A DNA stretch of 15,834 nucleotides, from assembly GCA_003448675.1 (NCBI GenBank), contig DLXZ01000181.1, positions 145 to 15,978 of the forward strand, given 5' to 3'. Positions 1 to 6,703 of the stretch are shown here, one piece after another (the stretch's first letter is position 1; every line of letters starts with the position of its first letter). Below the pieces are notes generated by a model, which was not told the DNA's origin, made no database searches, and worked only from the letters and a program-made list of their open reading frames with translations. This stretch comes from Porticoccaceae bacterium. GTDB taxonomy: Bacteria; Pseudomonadota; Gammaproteobacteria; Pseudomonadales; Porticoccaceae. Position numbers and translations under genes: made by a program.

Positions 1-813
1 ATCTATGCCTCGGTCGGCATGGTGATGTGCTCCCATAAAGACTTTGAATACAAGTCGGCTTGCTTCAAAGCCTACAACCGCTGGTTGCAGAAGTTTTGCG
101 ACGGCGCACCTGATCGTTTGTTCGGACTGGCACAAACCGCCGTCGAGTCAGTGGACGCGGCGATCAAGGATGTTGAGGAAGCCAAGAAAATGGGTATGGT
201 TGGCATGATGATGCCTGGTAAGCCCAAGCACGAAGACTATGACCACGAAGACTACAACGCTTTGTGGCAGGCTTGTGTCGATCTGGACATGCCGGTTTGT
301 TTCCACATTCTGACTTCCGAGGACAGTGGCGTTAAGGAAGTACTGGCGCCCAAGCGCGGCCATCCCGCTAACGGCTTCATGAATATTGTTCGCGGTGTTC
401 AGGATGTTCTGGGCGTATTCCTGTTCGGCGGTGTTTTCGAAGACAACCCCAACCTGAAAATGGTTATCGCCGAAGCGGATGCTGGCTGGATTCCTCACTA
501 TGCCTACCGCGCCGACCACGCGATCAAGCGCCTGGGTCCCGCTGTTGAGTGCAAGCTCACCAAGATGCCCAGTGAGTATCTGACCAAAAACGTTTCCTAT
601 ACGTTCCAGGATGATTTAACGGCTTACCAGAATCTGGGTGTGGTCGATAGTGGTTGCCTGATGTGGGCGAATGACTACCCCCATACCGATGCGTCCTGGC
701 CTAACTCTCAGAATATCCTCAATGAGCAAATGGCTCATTTGACTGAAGAGCAGCAAAACGCCTGTACTCACGATAACGTGAAAAAACTGTTCAACCTGCC
801 GGTGAATGTTTAA
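1..813 (+). CDS. Amidohydrolase-family (amidohydrolase 2 / ACMSD-like) protein, 5' end missing
   Basis: The reading frame is already open at base 1 and runs to a TAA at 811-813, so the N-terminal part lies outside the window. The visible 270 residues look like the C-terminal two thirds of a metal-dependent TIM-barrel hydrolase of the amidohydrolase 2 family, whose members hydrolyse or decarboxylate small organic acids. Visible family marks are a strand ending in VCFH (candidate metal-binding His, codon 304-306), an IAEADAGWIPHY segment, and WANDYPHTDASWP near the C-terminus, where the Asp (codon 673-675) fits the conserved catalytic or metal-binding Asp. The HxH motif expected near the N-terminus cannot be seen. 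No signal peptide can be judged. The gene is closed by the hairpin at 841-866, so it does not share a transcript with the next gene. The substrate cannot be told from sequence; the neighbouring lactonase-like and CoA-transferase genes suggest a catabolic role (inference). Confidence 0.85.
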   Translation: MYASVGMVMCSHKDFEYKSACFKAYNRWLQKFCDGAPDRLFGLAQTAVESVDAAIKDVEEAKKMGMVGMMMPGKPKHEDYDHEDYNALWQACVDLDMPVCFHILTSEDSGVKEVLAPKRGHPANGFMNIVRGVQDVLGVFLFGGVFEDNPNLKMVIAEADAGWIPHYAYRADHAIKRLGPAVECKLTKMPSEYLTKNVSYTFQDDLTAYQNLGVVDSGCLMWANDYPHTDASWPNSQNILNEQMAHLTEEQQNACTHDNVKKLFNLPVNV

Positions 814-840
814 TCGCCTTCACGGATAAGTTGAACGAAA

Positions 841-866
841 AAGCACCCGCAAGGGTGCTTTTTTTT
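841..866 (+). terminator. Rho-independent terminator of the amidohydrolase gene
   Basis: AAGCACCC (841-848) and GGGTGCTT (853-860) form a perfect 8-bp stem closed by a GCAA loop, a GNRA tetraloop. Six further Ts follow at 861-866. It lies 27 bp after the stop codon. This is the clearest terminator in the window. Confidence 0.93.
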
Positions 867-913
867 GCCTCCGATTTGCTATCCAAGTCTACCAGTTCAG
901 TGCTTTTATGGTG

Positions 914-938
914 ACAGCCGAAGGTAGGGCTGTGCACA
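914..938 (+). promoter_or_regulatory. Small hairpin plus TGTGCACA palindrome upstream of the propeller gene
   Basis: ACAGCC (914-919) and GGCTGT (928-933) can pair around an 8-nt loop. The 8-bp palindrome TGTGCACA (931-938) overlaps the right arm. They sit 32-56 bp upstream of the start codon at 970, where a regulator site could lie. No T-run follows, so it is not a terminator. I could not find a convincing -35/-10 pair in this gap. Both elements are short and could be chance. Confidence 0.25.
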
Positions 939-969
939 ATGGTCGGATCAATCATTACAGGGGAATGTT

Positions 970-2544
970 ATGAATCGATTTACCGCCATCCACGGGGAGT
1001 ACGCTGGCAGGCCGGAACTGGCCGAGGGCTGGAGCTGTAGCCATGTTACTCCACCCAGCGCCTTGTTCGGCGCCAATGGCATTCAGTTTGGGACCGATGG
1101 TCGGCTCTATGTCGCCCAGGCCATGGGCAATCAGGTGACTGCCATTGATACCCATACCGGGGAACACGAAGTCATTTCGCCCAACGGCGGACCCATTATT
1201 GGCCCGGATGACGTGGCTTTTGATAGCGCCGGCAATATGTACTCGACCGAGGTGATGAGTGAGCGGGTCAGTATGCGCACGCCCGATGGCCGGGTGAGCA
1301 TCGTCTCCGATGGTCTGCCATCGGCCAACGGGGTGACGGTTTTTAACGAACGCCTGTTTATCGACGAGCACCGCCCGGGCGGTGGCTTGTTTGAACTTTA
1401 TCCCCACGATGATCGGCCTCCACGACAGATTGCCGAAAATCTATCCGGGCCCAATGCGCTGGCCGGCGGTCCGGATGGCAAATTGTATTTTCCCCTGGTG
1501 CCCGAGGGGGAGATCTGGCGCGCCGACCCCGAAACTGGCGCGTTGGAGAAAGTCACCGAAGGGCTGTTTCACCCCACCGCCGCCAAGTTCACTCCGGCGG
1601 GTGAGCTGGTCTCGCCCCAGGCGGGCAACGGTGAAGTGGCGAAGATCGATACCGTAACCGGCGAGCAGACGGTCATCGCTAAAGTTCGGCCCGGTATTGA
1701 CAACCTCGCCTTTGATGCCGAAGGCCGGCTTTATCTCAGCCATTTTGTCGACGGTGGCGTCGCCGAGGTCAGTATGGACGGTAGCAGCGCCGAACGGGTC
1801 CTGGCGGAGCCGGGTTGGGTCGGTCCCTGGGGTATAGCCGCGGACGCTTCGGGCACCTGCTTTATTGTTGATTGCCTGAGCCTGGTTCGGCTGGAACCTT
1901 CCGGGGAACGCTCGTCCGTGGGCAGCCCCCTGGATAAATCCGCGCCGCGGTTTGTGCGTGCGGTGGCAGCGGGACACCCCGGTGAATTTTTGATGACCAC
2001 CGCCAGGGGTGATGTTATCCGCTACCAGTTTGCCAGCGAGCGGTCGGATATGCTGGTGGCCAAACAGGGTCAGCTAAAGGGCCTGTGTTTGGGCGATGAT
2101 GGTTTGGTCTATGTGGTCAAGGACGATAACGGATCGGTCTTCACCGTCGATAGTGAAGGTGGGATGACCACTTTGGTGGAAGGTCTGGCCGAACCCAAGG
2201 ATGTTTGTGTTCACGAGGGTGTTTGCTACATATCCGAAACTGGCGCCGGGCGGGTGGTCGCGGTTGATAGCGCGGGTACGGTTTCGCCAATACTGGAAGG
2301 TCTGGCTGATCCTCGTGGTCTGGCGGCGATGGGTGATGAGCTGTTTGTTCTGGACCGTGGTGGCCGCAAGCTGTGGTCGGTGAACCTCAAAGACGGAAAC
2401 CGAGCCACAACCATTGCTGAGAATTTACCTACCGGTGCGGACTGCCCCCTGGATCTGGCGGGTGGTTTATGCCGGGGTAGTGACGGCAATCTGTTAGTTG
2501 CCGCCGATGGCGAGGGGAGTATTTTGAAGTTTAGCCGTGCCTGA
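970..2544 (+). CDS. SMP-30/gluconolactonase/NHL-type beta-propeller protein, double length
   Basis: This 524-residue protein is built from repeated strands of the type GxxGLAFDxxGRLYVAD, typical of SMP-30/gluconolactonase and NHL propellers. Twelve such segments can be seen, at about residues 36-50, 78-94, 118-131, 159-175, 201-214, 241-257, 285-301, 337-347, 369-384, 408-422, 447-461 and 495-512. Ordinary SMP-30 lactonases are about 300 residues with one six-bladed propeller, so this looks like two six-bladed propellers in one chain. No signal peptide or membrane segment is visible, which points to the cytoplasm. The start is supported by AGGGGA at 959-964, five bases before ATG. Sugar or xenobiotic lactone hydrolysis is the usual role of single-domain relatives. 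I could not assign the calcium-binding Glu, Asn and Asp residues, so the enzyme activity is unproven and a binding or scaffold role is possible. It converges on the CoA-transferase gene. Confidence 0.85.
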   Translation: MNRFTAIHGEYAGRPELAEGWSCSHVTPPSALFGANGIQFGTDGRLYVAQAMGNQVTAIDTHTGEHEVISPNGGPIIGPDDVAFDSAGNMYSTEVMSERVSMRTPDGRVSIVSDGLPSANGVTVFNERLFIDEHRPGGGLFELYPHDDRPPRQIAENLSGPNALAGGPDGKLYFPLVPEGEIWRADPETGALEKVTEGLFHPTAAKFTPAGELVSPQAGNGEVAKIDTVTGEQTVIAKVRPGIDNLAFDAEGRLYLSHFVDGGVAEVSMDGSSAERVLAEPGWVGPWGIAADASGTCFIVDCLSLVRLEPSGERSSVGSPLDKSAPRFVRAVAAGHPGEFLMTTARGDVIRYQFASERSDMLVAKQGQLKGLCLGDDGLVYVVKDDNGSVFTVDSEGGMTTLVEGLAEPKDVCVHEGVCYISETGAGRVVAVDSAGTVSPILEGLADPRGLAAMGDELFVLDRGGRKLWSVNLKDGNRATTIAENLPTGADCPLDLAGGLCRGSDGNLLVAADGEGSILKFSRA

Positions 2545-2575
2545 CTAAGTGCCTGGTATCACCTGCTGACAAGAC

Positions 2576-2604
2576 GCGGGGAGGGTCTGGGGTTCCCTGC
2601 CCGC
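2576..2604. terminator. GC-rich hairpin between convergent genes, candidate bidirectional terminator
   Basis: GCGGGGAGGG (2576-2585) and CCCTGCCCGC (2595-2604) pair over nine of ten positions, with one G-G mismatch and a 9-nt loop. The hairpin lies between the ends of two convergent genes, where a shared terminator is expected. There is no real T-run on either side, so termination would be weak or need Rho. An outer pair TAAGTGC (2546-2552) and GCACTTA (2619-2625) could add a long-range stem. Confidence 0.4.
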
Positions 2605-2622
2605 TCAGCCTTAACTAAGCAC

Positions 2623-3864
2623 TTATCGGGCCGCCAGGGACTCAACGTTTTCCGGTAGCGCTTCGGTTTTTAGTACGCCCTCGGCGTGCAGGCTGTCCAG
2701 CTCGCTATCACTCAGGCCGACAATATTGCCGAACACCTCCCGGTTGAATTCGCCCAGGTAGGGAGCCTGTAAGTCCAGTTTTTCCGGAAACTCGGAAAAC
2801 CTCAGCGGCACGCCGGGGATTTGCAAATCGCCGTAGCCACGGTCGCTAATGGTGCGGATCACCTCTCGCTCAATCAGGTGCGGGTGTTCCATGGCTTCGG
2901 GTACACTCAGGACCGGCGCGACGGGAATATGCAGGTCTTCGAGTAGCTTCAGTGCGTCGTCCCGCTTGTAGTTGGCGAGCCAGTCTTCAATGATTTTTAC
3001 CAGCTCGTCCTTGCGCTCGACCCGCTTCATATTGGTGTCGAAGTCCGGACTTTCGGCCAGGTCCTCCCGACCCATGGCCTCGCACAGTAAGCCCCACTGC
3101 CGGGCCATGACCACCATAAACAGGTAGCCGTCCTGGCATTGGAACAGGCCCAGGGGCGCCGCCGCGTAGTGGTGGTGGCCGCTGCGCTGGGGTTTGATTT
3201 TGCCGCCGCTGCCGGAGTAGGCCTGAACGTTGATTTCGTGGCTGTGGAAATAGGAATCCAGCAGGGAAATATCAATGTACTGACCCTTGCCGGTTTTGTG
3301 CTGGTAGAGCAGGGCGCCATTTATCGCCGCCAGGGCGTGGACGCCGGCGCTGACATCGCCAATGCCGAGCATGGGAAAGTAGGGGGGTTGGTCTGGATCG
3401 CCGATCATATCCATAACGCCGGAGACCGCCATGGCGATATAGTCAAAGCCCGGCAGGTCTGCCAGCGGCCCGGTTTGGCCGAAGGTGGAAATGGAACACA
3501 TAATGCACTGGGGGTTGAGTTCATGGACCACCTCCCAGCCGCAGCCCAGGCGACCGATCACGCCGGGGGCGAAGTTTTCGATCACCACATCAACCTGTTT
3601 AATCAGCGCGTGGAGGATTTCCCGGCCCTTATCGGTTTTGGCGTCGATACAGAGGCTATCCTTGCCGCGGTTTTGCTGCAGGAAGTAGATACCCCGCCCG
3701 CCTTTCTGGTAACCGGCATAACGCACCTGGTCGCCCATGGGCGCCAGTTCCACCTTGATAATCTCGGCGCCCATCTCCGCCATCATGCGGGTGCAGGACG
3801 GACCCGCCACGTGCTGGGAGAAATCCAGCACCTTTACGCCTTCGAGAATGTTTTTCCTGGTCAT
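2623..3864 (-). CDS. CaiB/BaiF-type (family III) CoA-transferase
   Basis: The 413-residue protein has the normal length and features of family III CoA-transferases, which move CoA between carboxylic acids through an aspartyl-CoA thioester. The N-terminus reads VKVLDFSQHVAGPSCTRMMAEMGAEIIKVE, split here as VKVLDFSQHVAGP (11-22) and MGAEIIKVE (31-39). QNRGKDSLCID follows at about 64-74. The expected nucleophile is Asp170 in GIGDVSAG, matching Asp169 of formyl-CoA transferase. The segment KTGKGQYIDISLLDS after it is also typical. The start is supported by AAGGGGAA just upstream (3869-3876 on the plus strand). It lies 93 bp downstream of moeA on the same strand, across an AT-rich gap, so it may have its own promoter. 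The acids it uses cannot be told; family members serve carnitine, oxalate, itaconate, bile acid and aromatic acid pathways. Confidence 0.93.
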   Translation of the reverse strand: MTRKNILEGVKVLDFSQHVAGPSCTRMMAEMGAEIIKVELAPMGDQVRYAGYQKGGRGIYFLQQNRGKDSLCIDAKTDKGREILHALIKQVDVVIENFAPGVIGRLGCGWEVVHELNPQCIMCSISTFGQTGPLADLPGFDYIAMAVSGVMDMIGDPDQPPYFPMLGIGDVSAGVHALAAINGALLYQHKTGKGQYIDISLLDSYFHSHEINVQAYSGSGGKIKPQRSGHHHYAAAPLGLFQCQDGYLFMVVMARQWGLLCEAMGREDLAESPDFDTNMKRVERKDELVKIIEDWLANYKRDDALKLLEDLHIPVAPVLSVPEAMEHPHLIEREVIRTISDRGYGDLQIPGVPLRFSEFPEKLDLQAPYLGEFNREVFGNIVGLSDSELDSLHAEGVLKTEALPENVESLAAR

Positions 3865-3957
3865 GGTATTCCCCTTGAAGTTGATAAAAATAAAATTTTT
3901 CCAGCTAATAGATTCGAGCGACTCATAACTTATAGCCTATAATCGTCGGCATCTGTC

Positions 3958-5190
3958 TCAACGCACCCAGCGGTCAAAGGGCAGAATCTCCACGGCTTCA
4001 CCAGCGCGCACCTCCTCGTCACCGGCTTCCAGCAACATGAAACAGTTGCTGCGCCCGAAGGAACTCAGGGCGCCAGAGCTCTGTTGGGGATCGGGGGTTA
4101 CATCAAAACCACCCTGGCCATCACTTCGATAAACGGCGCGCTGAAAATCCAGTCGCTTGCGATTACGCCTTATATTCACGGTACTACGGGCATTAAAAGT
4201 CAGTGGTTTCGTCGGCTGCGCCCCCTGCATTTTTTCCAGCACCGGCAGCACCAGCTGGTGGCAGGTCACCAGGGCCGAAACCGGGTTGCCGGGCAGACCG
4301 AAAAATGCGGCCTCCCCCAGCCGGCCGAACATAAAGGGCTTGCCAGGCTTGATCGCCACTTTCCAGAAATCCACCTGACCGAGTTCGGCAAGCAACTGTT
4401 GCGCGTAGTCCGCCTCACCCACCGAAGCACCGCCACAGGTGAGCACCACATCAGCCTGATCAGCGGCTTGCTGATAGGTTTTGCGCAGGCTGTCCAGATC
4501 ATCGGCCACCACCCCCAGATCAATCACCCGACAGCCCAGACGCTCCAGCATAGCTGTTAGGAAGTAACGGTTGCTGTCATAGATCTCGCCGGGGCCAAGA
4601 GCTGAACCCGGCGGCCGCAATTCATCCCCGCTGGCAAACAGTGCGACAATCAATGGTCTTTGCACCAACACCTCGGCTAAACCGAGGGTAGCCAACAGCC
4701 CGATATCCACTGGCCCCAGGCGCTGACCAGCGACAAACACCCGCTCGCCCCGTGCCATGTCTTCACCGGCCCGTCGAATATTGGCGCCGCTCTCCGGCAA
4801 GGAGGTGACCCGCAGCCGCTCATTCTCCCGCTCGGTATTTTCCTGCATCACCACCCGGTCGGCGCCGGCGGGGACTTCGGCACCGGTCATAATGCGAATG
4901 GCCTGCCCCGCCCTGATAGCGCCGGCAAAAGGCGCGCCGGCCATGGCTTTACCCACCACCACGAATTCCGTGGGTTTCCGTGCCTCCGGCAAACACAGCG
5001 CATAGCCATCCATGGCGGAATTATCCGCGGGCGGCGAATTCAGCGGCGAGATGATGTCTGTGGCCAAAATCCGGCCACTCAAGGCCGCCAAGGCTATGTT
5101 CTCGGTATCGGTAACGGTGCTGACGCCATCGAGCATACGCCGACGCGCCTCATCCAGGGGCATGAGGGTCTGTGTCTTTCTGTCTGTCAT
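3958..5190 (-). CDS. moeA: Molybdopterin molybdenumtransferase MoeA
   Basis: MoeA inserts molybdate into adenylylated molybdopterin, the last general step of molybdenum cofactor synthesis in the cytoplasm. The 410 residues match the 411 of the E. coli protein as I recall it. Diagnostic motifs are present in order: NSAMDGYA (57-64, with the conserved Asp61), GGASVGEADY (253-262, the MoCF/MPT-binding motif), KPGKPFMFG (281-289) and FGLPGNPVS (297-305), followed by the small C-terminal beta domain. Upstream of ATG at 5190 there is only a short GGA six bases away, so initiation looks weak; a second in-frame Met is residue 10. No other moa or mob gene lies in the window, and no molybdoenzyme is seen here, so the gene is a detached housekeeping member. 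It is divergent from the GST-like gene and its promoter must lie in 5191-5346. Confidence 0.95.
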   Translation of the reverse strand: MTDRKTQTLMPLDEARRRMLDGVSTVTDTENIALAALSGRILATDIISPLNSPPADNSAMDGYALCLPEARKPTEFVVVGKAMAGAPFAGAIRAGQAIRIMTGAEVPAGADRVVMQENTERENERLRVTSLPESGANIRRAGEDMARGERVFVAGQRLGPVDIGLLATLGLAEVLVQRPLIVALFASGDELRPPGSALGPGEIYDSNRYFLTAMLERLGCRVIDLGVVADDLDSLRKTYQQAADQADVVLTCGGASVGEADYAQQLLAELGQVDFWKVAIKPGKPFMFGRLGEAAFFGLPGNPVSALVTCHQLVLPVLEKMQGAQPTKPLTFNARSTVNIRRNRKRLDFQRAVYRSDGQGGFDVTPDPQQSSGALSSFGRSNCFMLLEAGDEEVRAGEAVEILPFDRWVR

Positions 5191-5251
5191 GGAAGATCCA
5201 CTGGCTTAGTTGAACCCGGGGAATATCCTACACCACCCGATCAGTTCAAAG

Positions 5252-5280
5252 TTGTGCATGACGAAAGGCTTGCCTACTAT
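5252..5280 (+). promoter_or_regulatory. Candidate sigma-70 promoter for the GST-like gene
   Basis: TTGTGC (5252-5257) and TACTAT (5275-5280) are separated by exactly 17 bp. Each hexamer matches four of six consensus bases. Transcription would start near 5287, giving a leader of about 60 nt before the ATG at 5347. This is a pattern match only. Confidence 0.5.
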
Positions 5281-5346
5281 TAAGTTCCCCACCCCCGTAC
5301 CCCGGGCAAGTACTGTAAAACATCAATAAGAGCCGGAGACCGCGCT

Positions 5347-5985
5347 ATGAAACTCTACGATTACCCCCAGGCCCCCAACCCACGCCGCGTCAATATCTTT
5401 CTGGCCGAGAAAGGTATTGACGTGGAAAAAGTAACTATCGACCTGATGAAGCAGGAACAGCTGGCAGACAGCTACCGGCAAAAAAACCCCGCCTGTGATG
5501 TCCCCATGCTGGAGTTGGACGACGGCACCTGCATCAGCCAGATTCGTGGCATCGTCCACTATTTCGAGGCCGCCTACCCCGATACGCCCCCACTCCTGGG
5601 CAAAACGCCGGCGCAGAAAGGCCTGGTGGAAATGTGGGAACACCTGGCCTTTATGAATGGCCTGCTGGCAGTAGCGGAAGTCTTTCGCAATACTGCCAAG
5701 GGCTTTTCCGATCGCGCCGTGGTTGGACCACACAACTATCCCCAATCCAGCGAACTGGCCGAACGGGGCGCCATGCGCCTGCCAAATTTTTTCAAGGATT
5801 TCGACCAGCAACTGGGTCAAAATGAATATGTCGCCGGCACCGACTATTCCATGGCCGACATCACCACCCTGGTCACCTGCGACTTCGCCAAGTGGATCAA
5901 GGCCGAGATCCCCGAGGATTGCAAAAACCTGCGCGCCTGGTATAGCAAAGTCTCGGCGCGACCGGCGGTGCAGGCCAATAGCTGA
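5347..5985 (+). CDS. Glutathione S-transferase-like protein with altered G-site motif
   Basis: The 212-residue protein has the GST layout: a thioredoxin-like N-terminal domain (about 1-76) and a helical C-terminal domain. The opening MKLYDYPQAPNPRRVNIFLA and EKGID match the Gtt2-like or theta-type group, with cis-Pro53 in VPMLELDDG. At the place where most members have Glu-Ser for binding the glutathione gamma-glutamyl end (LDDGT..I(S/T)ES), this protein reads CISQIRGIVHYFE, so Glu-Ser is replaced by Gln65-Ile66. The C-terminal N-capping box region reads YSMADITTLV (normally hSxADI), so the fold is intact. Start choice is supported by GGAG at 5335-5338, eight bases before ATG. It could be a GST with weak glutathione binding, a different thiol user, or a non-enzymatic fold. 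Its role is unknown; it stands alone between moeA and the inverted repeat at 6102-6134. Confidence 0.88.
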   Translation: MKLYDYPQAPNPRRVNIFLAEKGIDVEKVTIDLMKQEQLADSYRQKNPACDVPMLELDDGTCISQIRGIVHYFEAAYPDTPPLLGKTPAQKGLVEMWEHLAFMNGLLAVAEVFRNTAKGFSDRAVVGPHNYPQSSELAERGAMRLPNFFKDFDQQLGQNEYVAGTDYSMADITTLVTCDFAKWIKAEIPEDCKNLRAWYSKVSARPAVQANS

Positions 5986-6101
5986 TATTCCACCGATCCG
6001 GGCCCTGTGTTACATTAAGACCATTGGCCGCTCTGGGCCCAAAAAAAATCAATCCGCCGGCAAGGGATATCCATAGTTATTTAATCCATATCCGGTGCGA
6101 C

Positions 6102-6134
6102 AAAACCTGTTAACACACGCTGTTAACAGGTTTT
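6102..6134. promoter_or_regulatory. Perfect 13-bp inverted repeat, candidate operator or bidirectional terminator
   Basis: AAAACCTGTTAAC (6102-6114) and GTTAACAGGTTTT (6122-6134) are exact reverse complements around the 7-nt loop ACACGCT. It also reads as two copies of the 8-bp palindrome TGTTAACA (6108-6115 and 6121-6128), 13 bp apart centre to centre. It lies after the GST-like gene and next to the likely promoter of the flavin reductase gene. As a terminator it is AT-rich (four G/C pairs) and has TTTT only inside the stem. As an operator its place just upstream of the -35 region is apt. Both uses are open. Confidence 0.6.
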
Positions 6135-6163
6135 CTGTTGAATACCAGTCAACTTTTTATACT
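6135..6163 (+). promoter_or_regulatory. Candidate promoter for the flavin reductase/enoyl reductase operon
   Basis: TATACT (6158-6163) is a good -10 box. At 17 bp upstream lies CTGTTG (6135-6140), a weak -35, and TTGAAT (6138-6143) is an alternative at a short spacing of 14. The -35 region touches the inverted repeat at 6102-6134, so a protein bound there could block or help RNA polymerase. A second possible -10, TATACA, lies at 6175-6180. Confidence 0.35.
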
Positions 6164-6197
6164 TTACGTTTGTTTATACATTTTGGGGAAAACAGTT

Positions 6198-6677
6198 ATG
6201 TCCTTAGATGCAAGAGAGTTTCGCGACGCCATGGGATGCTTTGCCACCGGCGTGACAGTGGTCACTGCTAAAAGCGCGGATGGTGAGAAAGTGGGTTGTA
6301 CCGCCAACAGCTTTTCGTCGGTATCCCTGGATCCGCCTCTGGTGCTCTGGGCCATCGCCAAGAACGCCAACAGCTACGACACCTTTATGGCCGCCAAACA
6401 TTTTGCCATCCATGTGCTCCACTCGGGGCAGGAAGAGGTTTCCCGCCTGTTCGCCACCAAGGAAGCGGACAAGTTCGGGCAGGTCCCCTGGACCGAAGGT
6501 CAGGAAGGCACGCCTTTGCTGGAGGATTACAGCGTCCGTTTTGAGTGCACCACCGAACACCGCTACGAGGGTGGCGATCACATCATCATCGTCGGCCGCG
6601 TCCACACCATGGACAACCCGGATGCCGAACCCCTGGGCTTTTACCAGGGCAAATACGCCAAGATTGTTACCGGCTAA
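6198..6677 (+). CDS. Flavin reductase-like domain protein (FMN-binding split barrel)
   Basis: This 159-residue protein has the size and motifs of the flavin reductase-like family (PF01613), which uses NAD(P)H to reduce FMN or FAD and hands the reduced flavin to a partner monooxygenase. Visible motifs are FRDAMGCFATGVTVVTA (8-24), GCTANSFSSVSLDPPLVLWA (33-52), which shapes the flavin site, and GDHIIIVGRV (126-135), which carries the conserved GDH. The protein is soluble with no signal peptide. The start is ATG at 6198 with GGGGA at 6185-6189; an in-frame TTG at 6138 would add 20 residues of non-family sequence and is rejected. The next gene begins 26 bp after the stop, so the two are very likely co-transcribed. 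The LLM monooxygenase at 7881 is the obvious candidate partner (inference). Some family members carry heme or act as nitroreductase-like enzymes instead. Confidence 0.9.
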   Translation: MSLDAREFRDAMGCFATGVTVVTAKSADGEKVGCTANSFSSVSLDPPLVLWAIAKNANSYDTFMAAKHFAIHVLHSGQEEVSRLFATKEADKFGQVPWTEGQEGTPLLEDYSVRFECTTEHRYEGGDHIIIVGRVHTMDNPDAEPLGFYQGKYAKIVTG

Positions 6678-6703
6678 ACATCGATTCGAGGGGGCGCGTC
6701 GTT

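Noticed and set aside
3139..3942. Long open frame on the plus strand opposite the CoA-transferase gene
   Set aside because: It is antisense to a well-supported family III CoA-transferase, has low-complexity composition rich in His, Gly and Ala, and shows no family motif.
3938..3943. Perfect TATAAT on the plus strand between moeA and the CoA-transferase gene
   Set aside because: The -35 position reads CGAGCG, there is no extended -10, and transcription would run antisense into moeA. The region is simply AT-rich.
6000..6048. Two GGGCCC copies followed by eight As after the GST-like gene
   Set aside because: A terminator for plus-strand transcripts needs Ts after the stem, not As. On the minus strand the T-run precedes the stem, so it fits neither direction.
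6138..6200. TTG start giving a 20-residue hydrophobic N-terminal extension of the flavin reductase
   Set aside because: Family members start near MSLDAREFRDAMG. The GGGGA at 6185-6189 serves the ATG at 6198, and the extension overlaps the candidate promoter.
6545..6703. N-terminal extension of the enoyl reductase into the flavin reductase gene
   Set aside because: The extra residues are the other-frame shadow of the flavin reductase. The ribosome site at 6689-6694 and homology begin at 6704.
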